Assembly: GCF_014652875.1 (NCBI RefSeq)
Contig: NZ_BMZQ01000002.1
Location: 62,001-126,000 of the forward strand
Length of the DNA stretch: 64,000 nt
Reading direction: 5' to 3'
Source: Tianweitania populi
Lineage (GTDB): Bacteria > Pseudomonadota > Alphaproteobacteria > Rhizobiales > Rhizobiaceae
Translations under genes and position numbers: made by a program
Notes under the pieces: model-generated
Databases searched by the model: none
What the model saw: only the letters and a program-made list of their open reading frames with translations
Told to the model about the DNA's origin: nothing
Part shown: one piece after another, positions 19,740-29,900 of the stretch
Numbering within the stretch: the stretch's first letter is position 1
How the letters are laid out: each line of letters opens with the position of its first letter

Positions 19740-20636
19740 ATGATGCCTTTGTTCGACATGCTCAACAACGCCGACAACGGCAAGGCCATGGAGTTGATGG
19801 CGCGCCAATACGGCCTCACTCAGCAACAGGTTCAACTCGCAACCGAAGCGCTGCTGCCCGCCTTCAGCCAAGGCTTGAAACGCAACGCCAATGATCCTTA
19901 CGGCGTCGGAGCCTTTATCCAGGCCATGGCGTCGGGCAATCACGCCCGCTATTTCGACGATCCCAACCAGGCACTTGGGCCTGATGGCTTGGCCGATGGC
20001 AACGGCATTCTCGGCCACCTGTTCGGCTCGAAGGATCTCAGCCGGGCCGTCGCCGCACATGCTGCGCAGTCCACTGGTATCGCGCAATCCATCCTGCAGC
20101 AGATGCTGCCGGCGCTCGCCAGCATGATCATGGGCGGCCTGTTCAAGCAATCCACCGGTCAGATGCCGGGGCAATCCGGCGGAAACGTCATCGGCGACAT
20201 CATCGAGCAGATGATGCGGGGCGGTATGGGCGGCGGTATGGGCGGCGGCACATCCTCAGGTGCCGGCACAAATTCGGGCCCGGGCTTCGATCCGTTCAAC
20301 AACCCCTTCGGCAAGGCCATGAAGGACATGATGACCGGTGGTGGCGGACAAACGAACCAGAGCGCGCCGCAGGCTCCGCAAAGCAACAATCCGTTTGGTG
20401 GAACGCCTTGGGGCAAGATCCTGGAAGGCATGATGGGCGGCGGGGGGATGGGGAGCCAGGCCCAGCCCGAACCTCAGCCTGAGCCAGCCAACCCCAGCGG
20501 CCGCCCGCGTAACCCTTATGACGATCTGTTCGGCGATATGTTCGAAACGGGCCGCAAGACGCGCGACGACTACCAGAAGGGCACCGAAGCGATCTTCGAC
20601 AAGTTCCTGAAGGGCATGGAACAGCGCGGCTCTTAG
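19740..20636 (+). CDS. DUF937 family protein with Gly/Met-rich C-terminal region
   Basis: 298 residues. The N-terminal 140 residues match DUF937: helical, with YGLTQQQVQLATEALLPAFSQGL and then IAQSILQQMLPALASMIMGGL. The rest is low complexity, with GGMGGGMGGG repeats and Pro/Gln-rich stretches, followed by a short charged helix at the C-terminus. The function of the family is unknown. The ATG follows CCGGAGG. A hairpin lies just after the stop. Confidence 0.8.
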   Translation: MMPLFDMLNNADNGKAMELMARQYGLTQQQVQLATEALLPAFSQGLKRNANDPYGVGAFIQAMASGNHARYFDDPNQALGPDGLADGNGILGHLFGSKDLSRAVAAHAAQSTGIAQSILQQMLPALASMIMGGLFKQSTGQMPGQSGGNVIGDIIEQMMRGGMGGGMGGGTSSGAGTNSGPGFDPFNNPFGKAMKDMMTGGGGQTNQSAPQAPQSNNPFGGTPWGKILEGMMGGGGMGSQAQPEPQPEPANPSGRPRNPYDDLFGDMFETGRKTRDDYQKGTEAIFDKFLKGMEQRGS

Positions 20637-20642
20637 CCCACA

Positions 20643-20675
20643 AAGAGCCTGATGCTCATAGAGCACCAGGCTTTG
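20643..20675 (+). terminator. Probable terminator after the DUF937 gene
   Basis: Eleven-base stem AGCCTGATGCT / AGCACCAGGCT with one A-C mismatch and a CATAG loop, but only three T bases after it. It starts seven bases past the stop. Confidence 0.5.
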
Positions 20676-20718
20676 AATGCGTATCCGGGCGGAAGAAACA
20701 CCTCCGCCCGCTTGATCC

Positions 20719-21000
20719 CTAGGAAACGCGTCGCGCTGCCGCTTCCCCGGACTGCCGCGCATCCACGATCGCGGTCAAGCGCGTGATAGGGTCGTTGAAC
20801 CCGGTTCCGGCCTCCATGACATCATAGCGACGCAGGCCGATGTCGGTCAGCTATTTGTCCGTCATATCGGTCAGGCGTGCAAAGGCACTTCGATTTCGCA
20901 GAAAACGGGTCACGGCAACGGTACGACTAGCCACACGCGCCCAGATGGCCGGGCGGGATGCGGCCGGCAGCGTGGTGGCGGACTGGTCGAGCATCGACAT
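20719..21000 (-). pseudogene. DUF1127 family protein gene with an in-frame amber codon
   Basis: ATG at 21000 follows GAAGGAGA. The frame runs 49 codons, hits TAG at 20853-20851, and continues open for 43 more codons to a second TAG at 20721-20719. Across the stop the peptide reads FARLTDMTDK-stop-LTDIGLRRYDV, matching the DUF1127 core in which Gln or a similar residue usually stands at this place; one C-to-T change from CAG explains it. DUF1127 proteins are small Arg-rich proteins linked to RNA turnover, phosphate metabolism or stress in Alphaproteobacteria. The reading frame has no frameshift, so the lesion is recent, an error, or read through. It diverges from a LysR gene. Confidence 0.8.
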
Positions 21001-21192
21001 TGCAGGTCTCCTTCAAGGAAGTGACAGGTTTGATCTCGCCCATGCCCCTGCAGCACTAGGCTGCACAGGTGACAGGGCAGTGACCGTTCGCATGGAACAC
21101 GCCAGGGAATGTGCCGCGCCGATTGATAAATCCAACGAATGTTTCTAATGACTGTCATCAACGCTGCTGATGAAGTTCCAGGAGGCTTTCGG

Positions 21193-22149
21193 ATGGCTAT
21201 CCCGCTCGATCTCGACCAGTTGCAGACCTTCGTCGCCATTGCAGACACCGGCAGCTTCACCCGCGCTGCAAACGAGGTGCATCGCACCCAATCCGCCGTA
21301 TCCATGCAGATGCGGCGGCTGGAAGAGCGCATCGGCAAGGCGCTGTTCGAAAAGGATGGGCGGACAAATCGGCTGACCGACGATGGCGAGAAACTGCTTG
21401 CCTATGCCCGGCGCATGATCCGACTGAACCGCGAAACCATGGCGGCCTTCGACGACACCAGCCTGGAAGGCCAGATCCGCATCGGCACGCCCGACGATTA
21501 CGCCGACCGCTTTCTACCCGAGATCATGGCGCGCTTCGCCCGCTCCAATCCACGCGTGGAAATGTCGGTGGTGTGCGAGCCGACCGCCAACCTCGTAGAA
21601 CTGCTCAAGCGCGGCCAGCTCGACCTCGCTCTGGTGACGCACAGCGCCGGAACCGGCCAATCCGAGATCGTGCGCCGCGAGCCGCTGTTGTGGGTAAGCT
21701 CCGCGAACCATCCGATCCACGAAGAAACCATTCTGCCGCTCGCGGTCGGCCGCCCAACCTGCATGTGGCGGCGCGCGGCCTGTGATGCGCTGGATGCAAG
21801 CGGCCGCGATTATCGCATCCTCTTCACCAGCTGGTCGGCCACCGTGGTGATCGCCGCCGTTCTATCCGGCCTCGCCGTTTCCGTTCTGCCGGAATGCGCC
21901 TTGCGGCCGGGCATGCGCGTGCTCGGCGAAGCCGACGGCTTTGCACCCCTGCCCGACATCCGCATCGGCATCATGCGCGGCCATGCACCTGCCGGTCTGT
22001 CCGCGATCGTGGAAGCGCTCGCGCGCCACATCAGCGAAAGCCTGGACAACATCTCGCTGCCGATGGTCGAGGATGCAGCAAGCTTCGACTTCACAGGCTT
22101 GAGCAAGCGGACGAAGCCGCGCTCGGGTCAGAGCTTGGTGGGGTGGTAA
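21193..22149 (+). CDS. LysR family transcriptional regulator
   Basis: 318 residues. The N-terminal winged helix-turn-helix is clear (LDQLQTFVAIADTGSFTRAANEVHRTQSAVSMQMRRLEERIG), followed by the two-lobed effector-binding domain. The ATG at 21193 follows AGGAGG with seven-base spacing, better than the upstream start at 21139. It is divergent from the broken DUF1127 gene; LysR regulators often control the divergent neighbour, so the DUF1127 gene is a possible target. The effector is unknown. Confidence 0.92.
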   Translation: MAIPLDLDQLQTFVAIADTGSFTRAANEVHRTQSAVSMQMRRLEERIGKALFEKDGRTNRLTDDGEKLLAYARRMIRLNRETMAAFDDTSLEGQIRIGTPDDYADRFLPEIMARFARSNPRVEMSVVCEPTANLVELLKRGQLDLALVTHSAGTGQSEIVRREPLLWVSSANHPIHEETILPLAVGRPTCMWRRAACDALDASGRDYRILFTSWSATVVIAAVLSGLAVSVLPECALRPGMRVLGEADGFAPLPDIRIGIMRGHAPAGLSAIVEALARHISESLDNISLPMVEDAASFDFTGLSKRTKPRSGQSLVGW

Positions 22150-22203
22150 GGTTGACGTTCTACTTCTGTTCGAGCATTCTGGCTTAAGGATCGGAGAATA
22201 CCC

Positions 22204-22455
22204 ATGACACTGCATGCTGATCTTGGGCCTCAGCTTGAAACCACGGTCGAAGAACTCGTGCGAAGCGGGCGTTTTTCAACAAAGGACGATGTTCTTCGCG
22301 AAGGCGTGCGCCTGGTCGAGCGCCGGGAGCGGCAGTTGAAGGAGCTTGACGAAATACTGGCTCGTAGCTCTGCAGAGCTAGACGCCGGTTTGGGCATTCC
22401 TGCGGAGGAGGTCTTTGACGAGTTGGAGAAGCATTGGGCCAATTTGGCTAGATGA
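22204..22455 (+). CDS. parD: ParD-like antitoxin, ribbon-helix-helix
   Basis: 83 residues. The N-terminus resembles the ribbon-helix-helix of ParD/CC2985 antitoxins: LGPQLETTVEELVRSGRFSTKDDVLREGVRLVERRERQLKEL. The acidic C-terminal part (AELDAGLGIPAEEVFDELEKHW) would wrap the toxin. It starts after GGAG and overlaps the toxin gene by ATGA, the normal antitoxin-first order. It likely represses its own promoter. Confidence 0.88.
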   Translation: MTLHADLGPQLETTVEELVRSGRFSTKDDVLREGVRLVERRERQLKELDEILARSSAELDAGLGIPAEEVFDELEKHWANLAR

Positions 22456-22787
22456 CCAAGTACCGAGTCGTCATCTCGGCCACTGCGCGTCAGCATTTCG
22501 CGACCATTGCCGACTTCATTGGACAAGATAGTCCAAAGCGTGCGCTGTCCTTCATACGTGAGCTACAACGTCGTTGTCGCGACCTGTCTCACCATCCACT
22601 GGTTGGGCCTGTCGTAAGACGTTCTGCCGGCCGAGATGTCCGCAGGGTCGTTCATGGCCGCTATAACATCTTCTATCGTGTCGATGCGAAGATGATCGAG
22701 ATAATGGCTATTCTTCCGGGTGCCATGAACCTAGATGCCATCATCCCCCGAGATCCAGACGACCCGCTGAACCCAAGCACAGAGTAG
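22452..22787 (+). CDS. parE: ParE/RelE-like toxin
   Basis: 111 residues of the RelE/ParE superfamily. It begins [35 protein letters not shown] and has PLVGPVVRR and [13 protein letters not shown], the typical beta strands of ParE. ParE poisons DNA gyrase; RelE cleaves mRNA. The sequence fits ParE better because it lacks an obvious RelE catalytic set. It follows ParD with a four-base overlap and is one base from xseA. Confidence 0.88.
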   Translation: MTKYRVVISATARQHFATIADFIGQDSPKRALSFIRELQRRCRDLSHHPLVGPVVRRSAGRDVRRVVHGRYNIFYRVDAKMIEIMAILPGAMNLDAIIPRDPDDPLNPSTE

Positions 22788-22788
22788 C

Positions 22789-24414
22789 ATGCCCGACCTG
22801 CTTTCCCCCGCTCCGCTCACCAACGCCACGGAATATTCCGTCTCGGAAATCTCCGGCGCGCTCAAGCGCAAGGTGGAAGATGAGTTCGGCCATGTCCGCG
22901 TGCGCGGTGAGATTTCCGGCTATCGCGGGCCGCATTCCTCGGGCCATGCTTACTTCGCGCTGAAGGACGACCGCGCCAAGCTGGAAGCGGTGGTCTGGAA
23001 GGCGACCATGGCGAAGCTGCGCTTCCGGCCCGAAGAGGGCATGGAAGTCGTCGCCACCGGTAAGCTGACGACCTATCCTGGCTCGTCGAAATACCAGATC
23101 GTCATCGACAATCTGGAGCCGGCGGGTGCCGGCGCGCTGATGGCGCTGTTGGAAGAGCGCAAGAAGCGGCTGGCCGCAGAGGGCCTGTTCGATGCCGCCC
23201 ACAAGCAGGACCTGCCGTTCATGCCTGGTGTGATCGGCGTGGTGACCTCGCCAACGGGCGCCGTGATCCGCGACATCCTGCACCGCATTGCCGACCGTTT
23301 CCCGCTACATGTGATCGTGTGGCCTGTGCGGGTCCAGGGCGAAACGTCCGGCTCGGAAGTCTGCGCGGCGATCAACGGCTTCAACCAGTTGCCGGCCAAC
23401 GGGCCGATCCCCCGGCCGGATGTCATCATCGTGGCGCGCGGCGGCGGCAGCCTTGAGGACCTTTGGGGGTTCAACGATGAATCCTGCGCCCGCGCCGTTT
23501 CGCATTCACAGATCCCGCTGATTGCCGCCGTCGGTCACGAAACGGACTGGACGCTGATCGACCTCGTTGCCGATCGCCGCGCTCCGACTCCAACCGGTGC
23601 AGCCGAGATGGCGGTGCCGGTGAAGGCCGAGCTCGAAGCGCGTATCGCGTCACTGGGCGCGCGGCTCAGGGGCTGCATGTCCCGTGGCATGGACCGCCGC
23701 GCGCATGCCGCCCGCAGCCTGGCGCGCGCGCTGCCAAGTGCCGATGCCATTCTCGCACTGCCGCGCAGGCATTTCGACGAGGTGACGGGTCGGCTGGAAC
23801 GGTCGCTGGAGGTGTCCACCCATCGCCGCCGGGTCAAGCTGGATGGCTTGCGCCTGTCGCCCGCCGTTCTTTCGCGTCGCACGGCGTTGCTTCGGCGCGA
23901 ACTCCTGCGCGCCCGCGATCGACTGCCCGCCGCCAACCGCCGTCAACTTGAAGCCGCTGCCGCGCGTTTGCCTGCGCCGGACCGTCTGGCGCGGCTCCTC
24001 AAGCGCAAGCTCGATCATGATCGGGCACTGTTCGAGCGTGTCACGCGGCGCATGCGCCCGACTGCTCTGGCCGAGCGTTTGAGCGGGATGACGGCGCTTT
24101 ACGCCGCCTTGGAAGCGCGCCGCGATCGCGCGCTCGACTCGCGTCTTTCCGCCCACCGCACGGGTCTGGCGCAATCCGAGCGCATGCTGGGTTCGCTGTC
24201 CTATAAGGCCGTACTGAAGCGCGGCTTTGCCGTCGTGCATGACGCGGAAGGCAAGCCTGTCACGGCGGCTGCGTCCGTGTCTCCAGGCGAACGGCTCAGC
24301 CTCGAATTTGCCGATGGCCGCGTCGACGCGCTGGCTTCCGGCGAAGCACCGCTCAAGCCGAAAAGCATGAAGAAGGCCACCTTGCCTCCTGAAGGCCAAG
24401 GCCGCTTGTTCTAG
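22789..24414 (+). CDS. xseA: Exodeoxyribonuclease VII large subunit
   Basis: 541 residues. XseA with XseB degrades single-stranded DNA. It has the N-terminal OB fold ([29 protein letters not shown]), the catalytic region with [14 protein letters not shown] and [21 protein letters not shown], and a long helical C-terminal part rich in Arg and Leu. The start is one base after the parE stop, so it may be read from the TA promoter too. The 3' end overlaps the convergent tyrosine-kinase gene by four bases. Confidence 0.96.
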   Translation: MPDLLSPAPLTNATEYSVSEISGALKRKVEDEFGHVRVRGEISGYRGPHSSGHAYFALKDDRAKLEAVVWKATMAKLRFRPEEGMEVVATGKLTTYPGSSKYQIVIDNLEPAGAGALMALLEERKKRLAAEGLFDAAHKQDLPFMPGVIGVVTSPTGAVIRDILHRIADRFPLHVIVWPVRVQGETSGSEVCAAINGFNQLPANGPIPRPDVIIVARGGGSLEDLWGFNDESCARAVSHSQIPLIAAVGHETDWTLIDLVADRRAPTPTGAAEMAVPVKAELEARIASLGARLRGCMSRGMDRRAHAARSLARALPSADAILALPRRHFDEVTGRLERSLEVSTHRRRVKLDGLRLSPAVLSRRTALLRRELLRARDRLPAANRRQLEAAAARLPAPDRLARLLKRKLDHDRALFERVTRRMRPTALAERLSGMTALYAALEARRDRALDSRLSAHRTGLAQSERMLGSLSYKAVLKRGFAVVHDAEGKPVTAAASVSPGERLSLEFADGRVDALASGEAPLKPKSMKKATLPPEGQGRLF

Positions 24415-26855
24415 CGGCGCACGCTCCACGAGCCATATGTTCTGCGGTGGCTGCGGCCTAGGATGCGGCTCGTAAGAAGCGCGGGAAGACGCTGCCGTTT
24501 GATGCGCGCGATCCAGCCACTCGTCAGGTCGCTCAGGGCGTCCTTTAAACCAATCACGCCGGGCTTCGCCATCCGAGCGTCGCCAAAATAGTCCCATTCC
24601 ACCGGCGCACGAGCCGGCAACCGCGTCGAGCCAGCGCTGCGCTTGGCCGTCGTTTCGTAGCGATAGGAATAGAACTCCTCGACATCTTCAGGCCGGAACT
24701 TCGTCATCGCGACACCAACCACATTGCCGCCTGCCGCCCGCAGTCGCGACAAGGCAAGCCAGGCGCTTTGGCGGCTGACCTGGCGCGCGGACACCACCAT
24801 CAGCGTATCGTCGGCCAGGCGCGACAGGATCGGCGCATCGGACAGGCCGGTCACCGGCGGCCCGTCGATCACCACAAGATCATAACGGCGCAGGAACGCA
24901 TCGAGCAGAACGCGGCAGCGCGGCGACGACAGGAGATCGACGGGATTTGAAACAGTCGGGCCTGATGTCAGCACGTTCAGGTTGGGAGCGGCGACATAGA
25001 ACATGCGCCCGAAGCTTTCGCGCGTCACACGCTTGGCCAGAATATCGCTAAGGCCGATCCGATTGGGCAGCCTCAGCCTGCGGTGCAGGGTTGGCCGTCG
25101 CAAATCGGCATCCACCAGCAAAACTTGATAGCCGAGTGCCGCGAAATCCACGGCGATCTTGTGCGCAGTCGTCGTCTTGCCCTCTCCGGCCTCCGTGCTG
25201 GTCACGAGCAGCGCGCGCGGCTGACCCTGATCATCGGCAAACTGCAGGGCAGTGCGCAGCGAGCGATAGGCTTCACCCAGCAGCGACCGATTGTTAGCAA
25301 GGTCAGCCTCGATCGCCGCCTTGTTTGTGTTCGGCAAGGCGCTAAGCACCGGTAGTTTCAATTGTGCTTCAACGTCACGCGGCGTGCGAAAGGCATTGTT
25401 GAGGCGTTCGAGGATCATGATCGCAAAGCCCGCCATGCCGGCCGCAATTACCAAACAGATCGCCAGGCTGCGCGACAAACGCGGCGTGACAGGCTCCGCC
25501 TGAGCCAAAGCATCATCGATCACGGCTGCGTTCTGCGCCTTCAGCTCGGCACCGACACCGAGATCGTTGAGCTTGGTGACGAGGCTATCATGCTGCGCAC
25601 GTTGTGAATCCACTTCGCGCTTCAGGATCGTGTAGCGGATGCTCTTGTCGGCATAAACGGCAAGCTCATCTTCAAGCTCTGCGAGCTTGGCGCTCAGCTG
25701 GTTTTCCCGCCGCACTGCTTCATTGTGGCGGGCGCGCAGGGACAGAATGACCGCATCGGTGAGGTCGGTGCGCTGCTTTTCCAGTTCCCCGATCTGCGCC
25801 CGCAGCTTCCGCATCTCCGGATAATCCGGTTTGAACGTGTCGAGCTTTTCCTGATATTCCGCGCGCAGATCGGCAATGCGGCTGCGGACGCCTAGAATGG
25901 CTTCGTTGCCAAGCACGTCCTGAAGTTGGCTGCCGTGGCCGGCATCGATCAGCTGCACCCGGCTTTCGGCGGCGAGCCGCTGGTTGATCGCCTCGGCAAG
26001 CCCGTCGTTGAGGGCGCGGATCTTCTGCTCGATCAGCGACTCCTCGCCTTTCGTCACCGCCATGATGCCCTGCTCGCTTGCATAATCCACGAGTTCGGCT
26101 TCGGAGCGCTGAAGCTCTTCCTTCACATCAGCCACCTGTCCTTCCACGAACTGGCGCGCAAGAAGCGAGGTGCGGCTGGTTTGTTCGGCGCGCTGTTCGA
26201 GGTAGCTGGCGGCGATCTGCCTGACGATCGCCTCAGCCGTGCCCGGGTCGGCATCCTGGTAGCCGAGTGACAGAATGCTCGTGTTGCGGATCAGTCCGAC
26301 GCTGAGCTGCCCTTGCACACGCGCAATGGCCATGCGCTGCCGCTGCTTTTCATCCACGTCCATCAAGCGGATTTCAGGTGACGGCCCGAACACGTTGGCC
26401 AGCGACAAACGCGCGCGCGGAAACAGGAAGTCGGCGTGGTTGGCGAGTTTCAGTGCTGCCACCGCGTCTTGAACGACGCTACGGCTTTTCAGGGTTTCGA
26501 TGGCGGACTGGAAGCTGCGCGGGTCTACCGTAGCGCTGACGACTTCGAGGTCGCGCACGACACGCGCTTCCGGCGCCGAAATCTCGATCCGCATCGTGGC
26601 GCGGTAGAGCGGCGTTTGGGCAAGAAAGAGAGCGAAGCCGACAAGCAGGCCGGCAGCTAAAAAGGCTGCGATCAGGCGGCGGTAGTGAAGAAGGCGCGAC
26701 CACAAGCGGCGAAGATCGAGACCGGCCGGTTGATCGGGCGGTGTCGAATAAAGGAGATGATCCTGCGCGGCATGATCGGCGGTTGGAAGGGCGCGAACAT
26801 GCGGACGCAGCTCTGCGCGTTTAAACGGCTGGCCGCTCTCGGCCCGATCAAGCAT
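24411..26855 (-). CDS. Wzc/ExoP-like polysaccharide co-polymerase with tyrosine autokinase domain
   Basis: About 814 residues. The N-terminal half is a Wzz domain with a first membrane helix ([22 protein letters not shown]) and long periplasmic coiled coils. A second helix follows ([19 protein letters not shown]). The cytoplasmic C-terminal half is a BY-kinase with Walker [16 protein letters not shown], Walker A' [13 protein letters not shown] and Walker [10 protein letters not shown] Tyr cluster EEFYSYRYE lies near the end, as for autophosphorylation, followed by an extra tail of about 70 residues. It controls chain length and export in Wzx/Wzy systems. I use ATG 26855; a TTG at 26906 would extend it. 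Confidence 0.92.
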   Translation of the reverse strand: MLDRAESGQPFKRAELRPHVRALPTADHAAQDHLLYSTPPDQPAGLDLRRLWSRLLHYRRLIAAFLAAGLLVGFALFLAQTPLYRATMRIEISAPEARVVRDLEVVSATVDPRSFQSAIETLKSRSVVQDAVAALKLANHADFLFPRARLSLANVFGPSPEIRLMDVDEKQRQRMAIARVQGQLSVGLIRNTSILSLGYQDADPGTAEAIVRQIAASYLEQRAEQTSRTSLLARQFVEGQVADVKEELQRSEAELVDYASEQGIMAVTKGEESLIEQKIRALNDGLAEAINQRLAAESRVQLIDAGHGSQLQDVLGNEAILGVRSRIADLRAEYQEKLDTFKPDYPEMRKLRAQIGELEKQRTDLTDAVILSLRARHNEAVRRENQLSAKLAELEDELAVYADKSIRYTILKREVDSQRAQHDSLVTKLNDLGVGAELKAQNAAVIDDALAQAEPVTPRLSRSLAICLVIAAGMAGFAIMILERLNNAFRTPRDVEAQLKLPVLSALPNTNKAAIEADLANNRSLLGEAYRSLRTALQFADDQGQPRALLVTSTEAGEGKTTTAHKIAVDFAALGYQVLLVDADLRRPTLHRRLRLPNRIGLSDILAKRVTRESFGRMFYVAAPNLNVLTSGPTVSNPVDLLSSPRCRVLLDAFLRRYDLVVIDGPPVTGLSDAPILSRLADDTLMVVSARQVSRQSAWLALSRLRAAGGNVVGVAMTKFRPEDVEEFYSYRYETTAKRSAGSTRLPARAPVEWDYFGDARMAKPGVIGLKDALSDLTSGWIARIKRQRLPALLTSRILGRSHRRTYGSWSVRR

Positions 26856-27090
26856 TGCGTCACCGCACCTGACGACCCGCCGAGCCAGCTCGGCGGCGTG
26901 ACGCAATGAAACGGCCGGCCCCGGCCAGGTCCGGCACTTTTGAACTCAAGGACCCCATATCCGCCCCCGCGGAAAACACACGCACACGCTGCAGACACCA
27001 AAAAGGCTCTCGCTGCAGTAACGATCATCTTTCATATCGTACGCTGACCGTACAGCAAATCTTAGATGATGCAATCAGGATAGCGACTTG

Positions 27091-27120
27091 TACCTGATTA
27101 TCTTCTTGCCTTCTCAGGTA
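27091..27120 (+). promoter_or_regulatory. Inverted repeat before the polysaccharide operon, candidate operator
   Basis: TACCTGA-N16-TCAGGTA, a perfect seven-base inverted repeat 49 bases before the asnB-like start. A further related half-site AATCAGG at 27073-27079 pairs with CCTGATT at 27093-27099. The repeated CAGG/CCTG half-sites suggest binding of a dimeric regulator, or a 5' UTR hairpin. I know of no exact match to a named regulator. Confidence 0.45.
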
Positions 27121-27168
27121 TTCTGAGGTCAAAGCACGACGGGGACTGGGTGTTGGAGTTGCTTCACC

Positions 27169-28989
27169 ATGTGCGGTGTTGCGGGTATCTTTGGTTATGC
27201 TGGGAACCTGTCGCACTCTGCCAGAGAAGAGCTGCCGCGCATCTGCGACAATTTGGATCAGAGAGGTCCTGACGGAGCGGGTAGCTGGTCGAGTTCCGAT
27301 GGTCATCTTCGGCTTGGACACCGGCGCCTTTCGATCATTGCACCGGGTGTCGAAGCGGCCCAGCCGATGCTCGACATCTCCGAACGCTTCGTCATCAGCT
27401 TCAACGGCGAAATCTACAATCATCGCGAACTGCGCTTGGACCTGGAACAGCGCGGCTACCGATTCCGGACGGGCTCCGATACGGAAGTCATCCTGAACCT
27501 GTTTGCGGCTGAGGGTGCCGAGGCCTGCAGCAGGCTGCAAGGCATGTTCGCCCTTGCGATCTATGACACCGTCGAACGCAGCCTGTTCCTGGCGCGCGAT
27601 CCCTATGGCATCAAGCCGCTTTATCTCAGCGATGACGGCAAGGTGCTGCGCTTTGCTTCGCAGGTAAAGGCTCTGCTTGCCGGGGGAGCGATCCGGGACA
27701 CGATCGATCCTGCCGGGCTTTCCGGCTTCGCTCTCTTCGGCCACGTGCCGGAACCCTTTACGCTCCACCGCGCCATCCAGGTCTTACCTGCGGGGCATCA
27801 TGTGACGGTGCGTGCCGGGCACGTTGGCGCGCCGGTGCGCTTTGCTTCGATCGCGGAGCAATTCGCTGTAGCGCAACAGCAGAGTGCATCACGATCCGAA
27901 GTCTGTCGCCAAGCTCTACGCGAAAGCGTCGGCCGACACATGGAGGCCGATGTCGAGGTCGGGCTCTTCCTGTCAGGCGGAGTCGATTCCGGCGCGGTTC
28001 TTGGCCTGATGCGCGATCATCTCGGCAGGCGTCCGATCAAGGCGATTACGCTTGCCTTCAATGACCTTGCAGGCACGGAAGCCGACGAGGTGCCCTTCGC
28101 GCGCGACGTCGCTGCGCACTACAGGGCCAACCATCACATACACCGCATCGGCCGCGAAGACCTGGCTGCAAGCGTGCCGGCCATTCTCCGCGACATGGAC
28201 CAGCCGACTATCGACGGGATCAACACCTGGTTCGTGGCGCAGGCCGCACGCGCGCTCGGGCTCAAGGTCGCTTTGTCCGGCATCGGCGGCGACGAGTTGC
28301 TTGGCGGATACTCCACCTTCCGCTCGATCCCGGCCATGGTGCGCGCGACAGCCCTAGCTTCAGGCATGCCGGGGCTTGGCACGGCAGTTCGCCGGATCGG
28401 TGCAACCCTCCTGCCAGGCCTGCACCAGACCAATCCCAAAGCGCTTGCCGCCTTTGAACTCGGCGGCACCTATCCCGGCGCTTTTCTGCTGCGTCGCGGC
28501 CTGTTTTTGCCTCATGAACTGCCTGATCTGCTTGGACCGGACATGGCGCGCGAAGGGGTTGAGCGCCTCGATCCCCTTCGCCTGATCACCGGCACCCTCA
28601 AACCCTCCCCTCACGATCCGCTGCTGCGTGTGGCGGCGCTGGAGAGCGGCAACTACCTGCGCAACCAGCTTCTGCGCGACGCAGATTGGGCCGGGATGGC
28701 ACATGGCGTCGAGATCCGGACGCCGTTGGTTGATTTCTATCTCCTGCAAACCGTCGCGCCACATTTGGCGGGCGTCATGAAGAACAAGGGCGGCAAGGCG
28801 CTGCTTGCATCCGCCCCCTCGAAGCCGCTTCCGCCGTCCGTGCTTCAGCGGCCGAAAACAGGCTTCAGCGTTCCCATGGCCAGCCTGCTTTCCGGCCATC
28901 GCGCGAGCAACAACCGCCTGACCTCGCGCCTGTGGGCGAAACGGGTGCTGCATGCCTTTACCGGTGAGAAGAAGGCACTGGCGGCATGA
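27169..28989 (+). CDS. asnB: Asparagine synthase-like glutamine amidotransferase
   Basis: 606 residues. The N-terminal class II glutaminase starts with the nucleophile Cys2 (MCGVAGIFGY). The C-terminal AMP-forming synthetase has the PP-loop SGGVDSGAV near residue 271 and SGIGGDELLGGY near 368. AsnB-like proteins within polysaccharide clusters are thought to amidate sugar carboxylates (uronic acids) rather than to make asparagine. Here it leads an operon of glycosyltransferases. It overlaps the next gene by ATGA. The substrate is inferred from context only. Confidence 0.9.
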   Translation: MCGVAGIFGYAGNLSHSAREELPRICDNLDQRGPDGAGSWSSSDGHLRLGHRRLSIIAPGVEAAQPMLDISERFVISFNGEIYNHRELRLDLEQRGYRFRTGSDTEVILNLFAAEGAEACSRLQGMFALAIYDTVERSLFLARDPYGIKPLYLSDDGKVLRFASQVKALLAGGAIRDTIDPAGLSGFALFGHVPEPFTLHRAIQVLPAGHHVTVRAGHVGAPVRFASIAEQFAVAQQQSASRSEVCRQALRESVGRHMEADVEVGLFLSGGVDSGAVLGLMRDHLGRRPIKAITLAFNDLAGTEADEVPFARDVAAHYRANHHIHRIGREDLAASVPAILRDMDQPTIDGINTWFVAQAARALGLKVALSGIGGDELLGGYSTFRSIPAMVRATALASGMPGLGTAVRRIGATLLPGLHQTNPKALAAFELGGTYPGAFLLRRGLFLPHELPDLLGPDMAREGVERLDPLRLITGTLKPSPHDPLLRVAALESGNYLRNQLLRDADWAGMAHGVEIRTPLVDFYLLQTVAPHLAGVMKNKGGKALLASAPSKPLPPSVLQRPKTGFSVPMASLLSGHRASNNRLTSRLWAKRVLHAFTGEKKALAA

Positions 28990-29900
28990 GCAGCCCGCTG
29001 CCGATCACCGTGGTGATCCTGACCTTCAACGAAGCGCTGCACATCCGCCGCTGCCTCGAGCGCATCCGTCCGCTGGTGCAGCGGATGGTGGTGGTCGATA
29101 GTTTCTCGACGGATGACACGCCTGCGCTCGCGCGCGCCTGCGGCGCCGAGGTCATGCAACGCCGCTGGCTGAACTATGCCGACCAGTTCCAGTGGGCGCT
29201 TGATCATGCCGGCATCGACACGGAATGGGTGCTGCGGCTCGATGCCGACGAGTATCTCGAACCCGCTTTGATCGACGAAATCCGCAGCCGTCTCGCCGGC
29301 CTTCCAACCGAAGTGACTGGGGTCAGCTTCCGGCGCAAGGTGATTTTTCGCGGGCGCTGGATCCGCTTCGGCGGCTTTTATCCGACAATCCTGCTGCGCC
29401 TTTGGCGTCACGGCGCCGGGCGTATCGAAAGCCGCTGGATGGACGAGCATGTGGTTCTCCAACGCGGCCGCTCGGTCACCTTCGGGCATGACTTCGTTGA
29501 CGAGAACATCAACGACATCAGCTGGTGGACCGACAAGCACAACAGCTATGCCACGCGCCAGATGATCGACTTCGTCGCGCAAGAACAGCCGCTCTTCGCC
29601 AGGGATCAGGCACTGGAAAGCGGCCAAAGCGGCCAGGCCAGATTGAAGCGGCTCCTCAAGGTCCACCTCTTCGCGCGCATGCCGCTATACCTGCGCGGCA
29701 CGCTCTATTTCCTGTTCCGCTACTTCATCCTGCTTGGTTTCTTGGACGGCCGCCAAGGCTTCCTGTTTCACTTCCTGCAGGGCTGGTGGAACTGGATGCT
29801 GGTGGACGCAAAGATCGACGAAGCGCGCCGTTACATTGCCGATCATGGGCTCGACGCCTTCAAGATGCATCTCAACGATCGCTGGGGCTACCGGTTGTGA
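28986..29900 (+). CDS. Family 2 glycosyltransferase (WaaE/KdtX-like)
   Basis: 304 residues. It has the GT-A fold with ITVVILTFNEALHIRRCLERIRP at the N-terminus, VVVDSFSTDDTPALA, and the metal-binding LRLDADEYLEP. The length and the pattern NYADQFQWALDH resemble the WaaE-type GT2 enzymes that glycosylate lipopolysaccharide cores. It lies in the operon with overlap at both ends: ATGA with the asnB-like gene and GTGA with the FkbM gene. Confidence 0.9.
   Translation: MSSPLPITVVILTFNEALHIRRCLERIRPLVQRMVVVDSFSTDDTPALARACGAEVMQRRWLNYADQFQWALDHAGIDTEWVLRLDADEYLEPALIDEIRSRLAGLPTEVTGVSFRRKVIFRGRWIRFGGFYPTILLRLWRHGAGRIESRWMDEHVVLQRGRSVTFGHDFVDENINDISWWTDKHNSYATRQMIDFVAQEQPLFARDQALESGQSGQARLKRLLKVHLFARMPLYLRGTLYFLFRYFILLGFLDGRQGFLFHFLQGWWNWMLVDAKIDEARRYIADHGLDAFKMHLNDRWGYRL

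Noticed and set aside
27091..27120. lux-box (quorum-sensing operator) before the polysaccharide operon
   Set aside because: The ACCTG and CAGGT arms are 18 bases apart, too far for the 18-20 base lux-type boxes of rhizobia.
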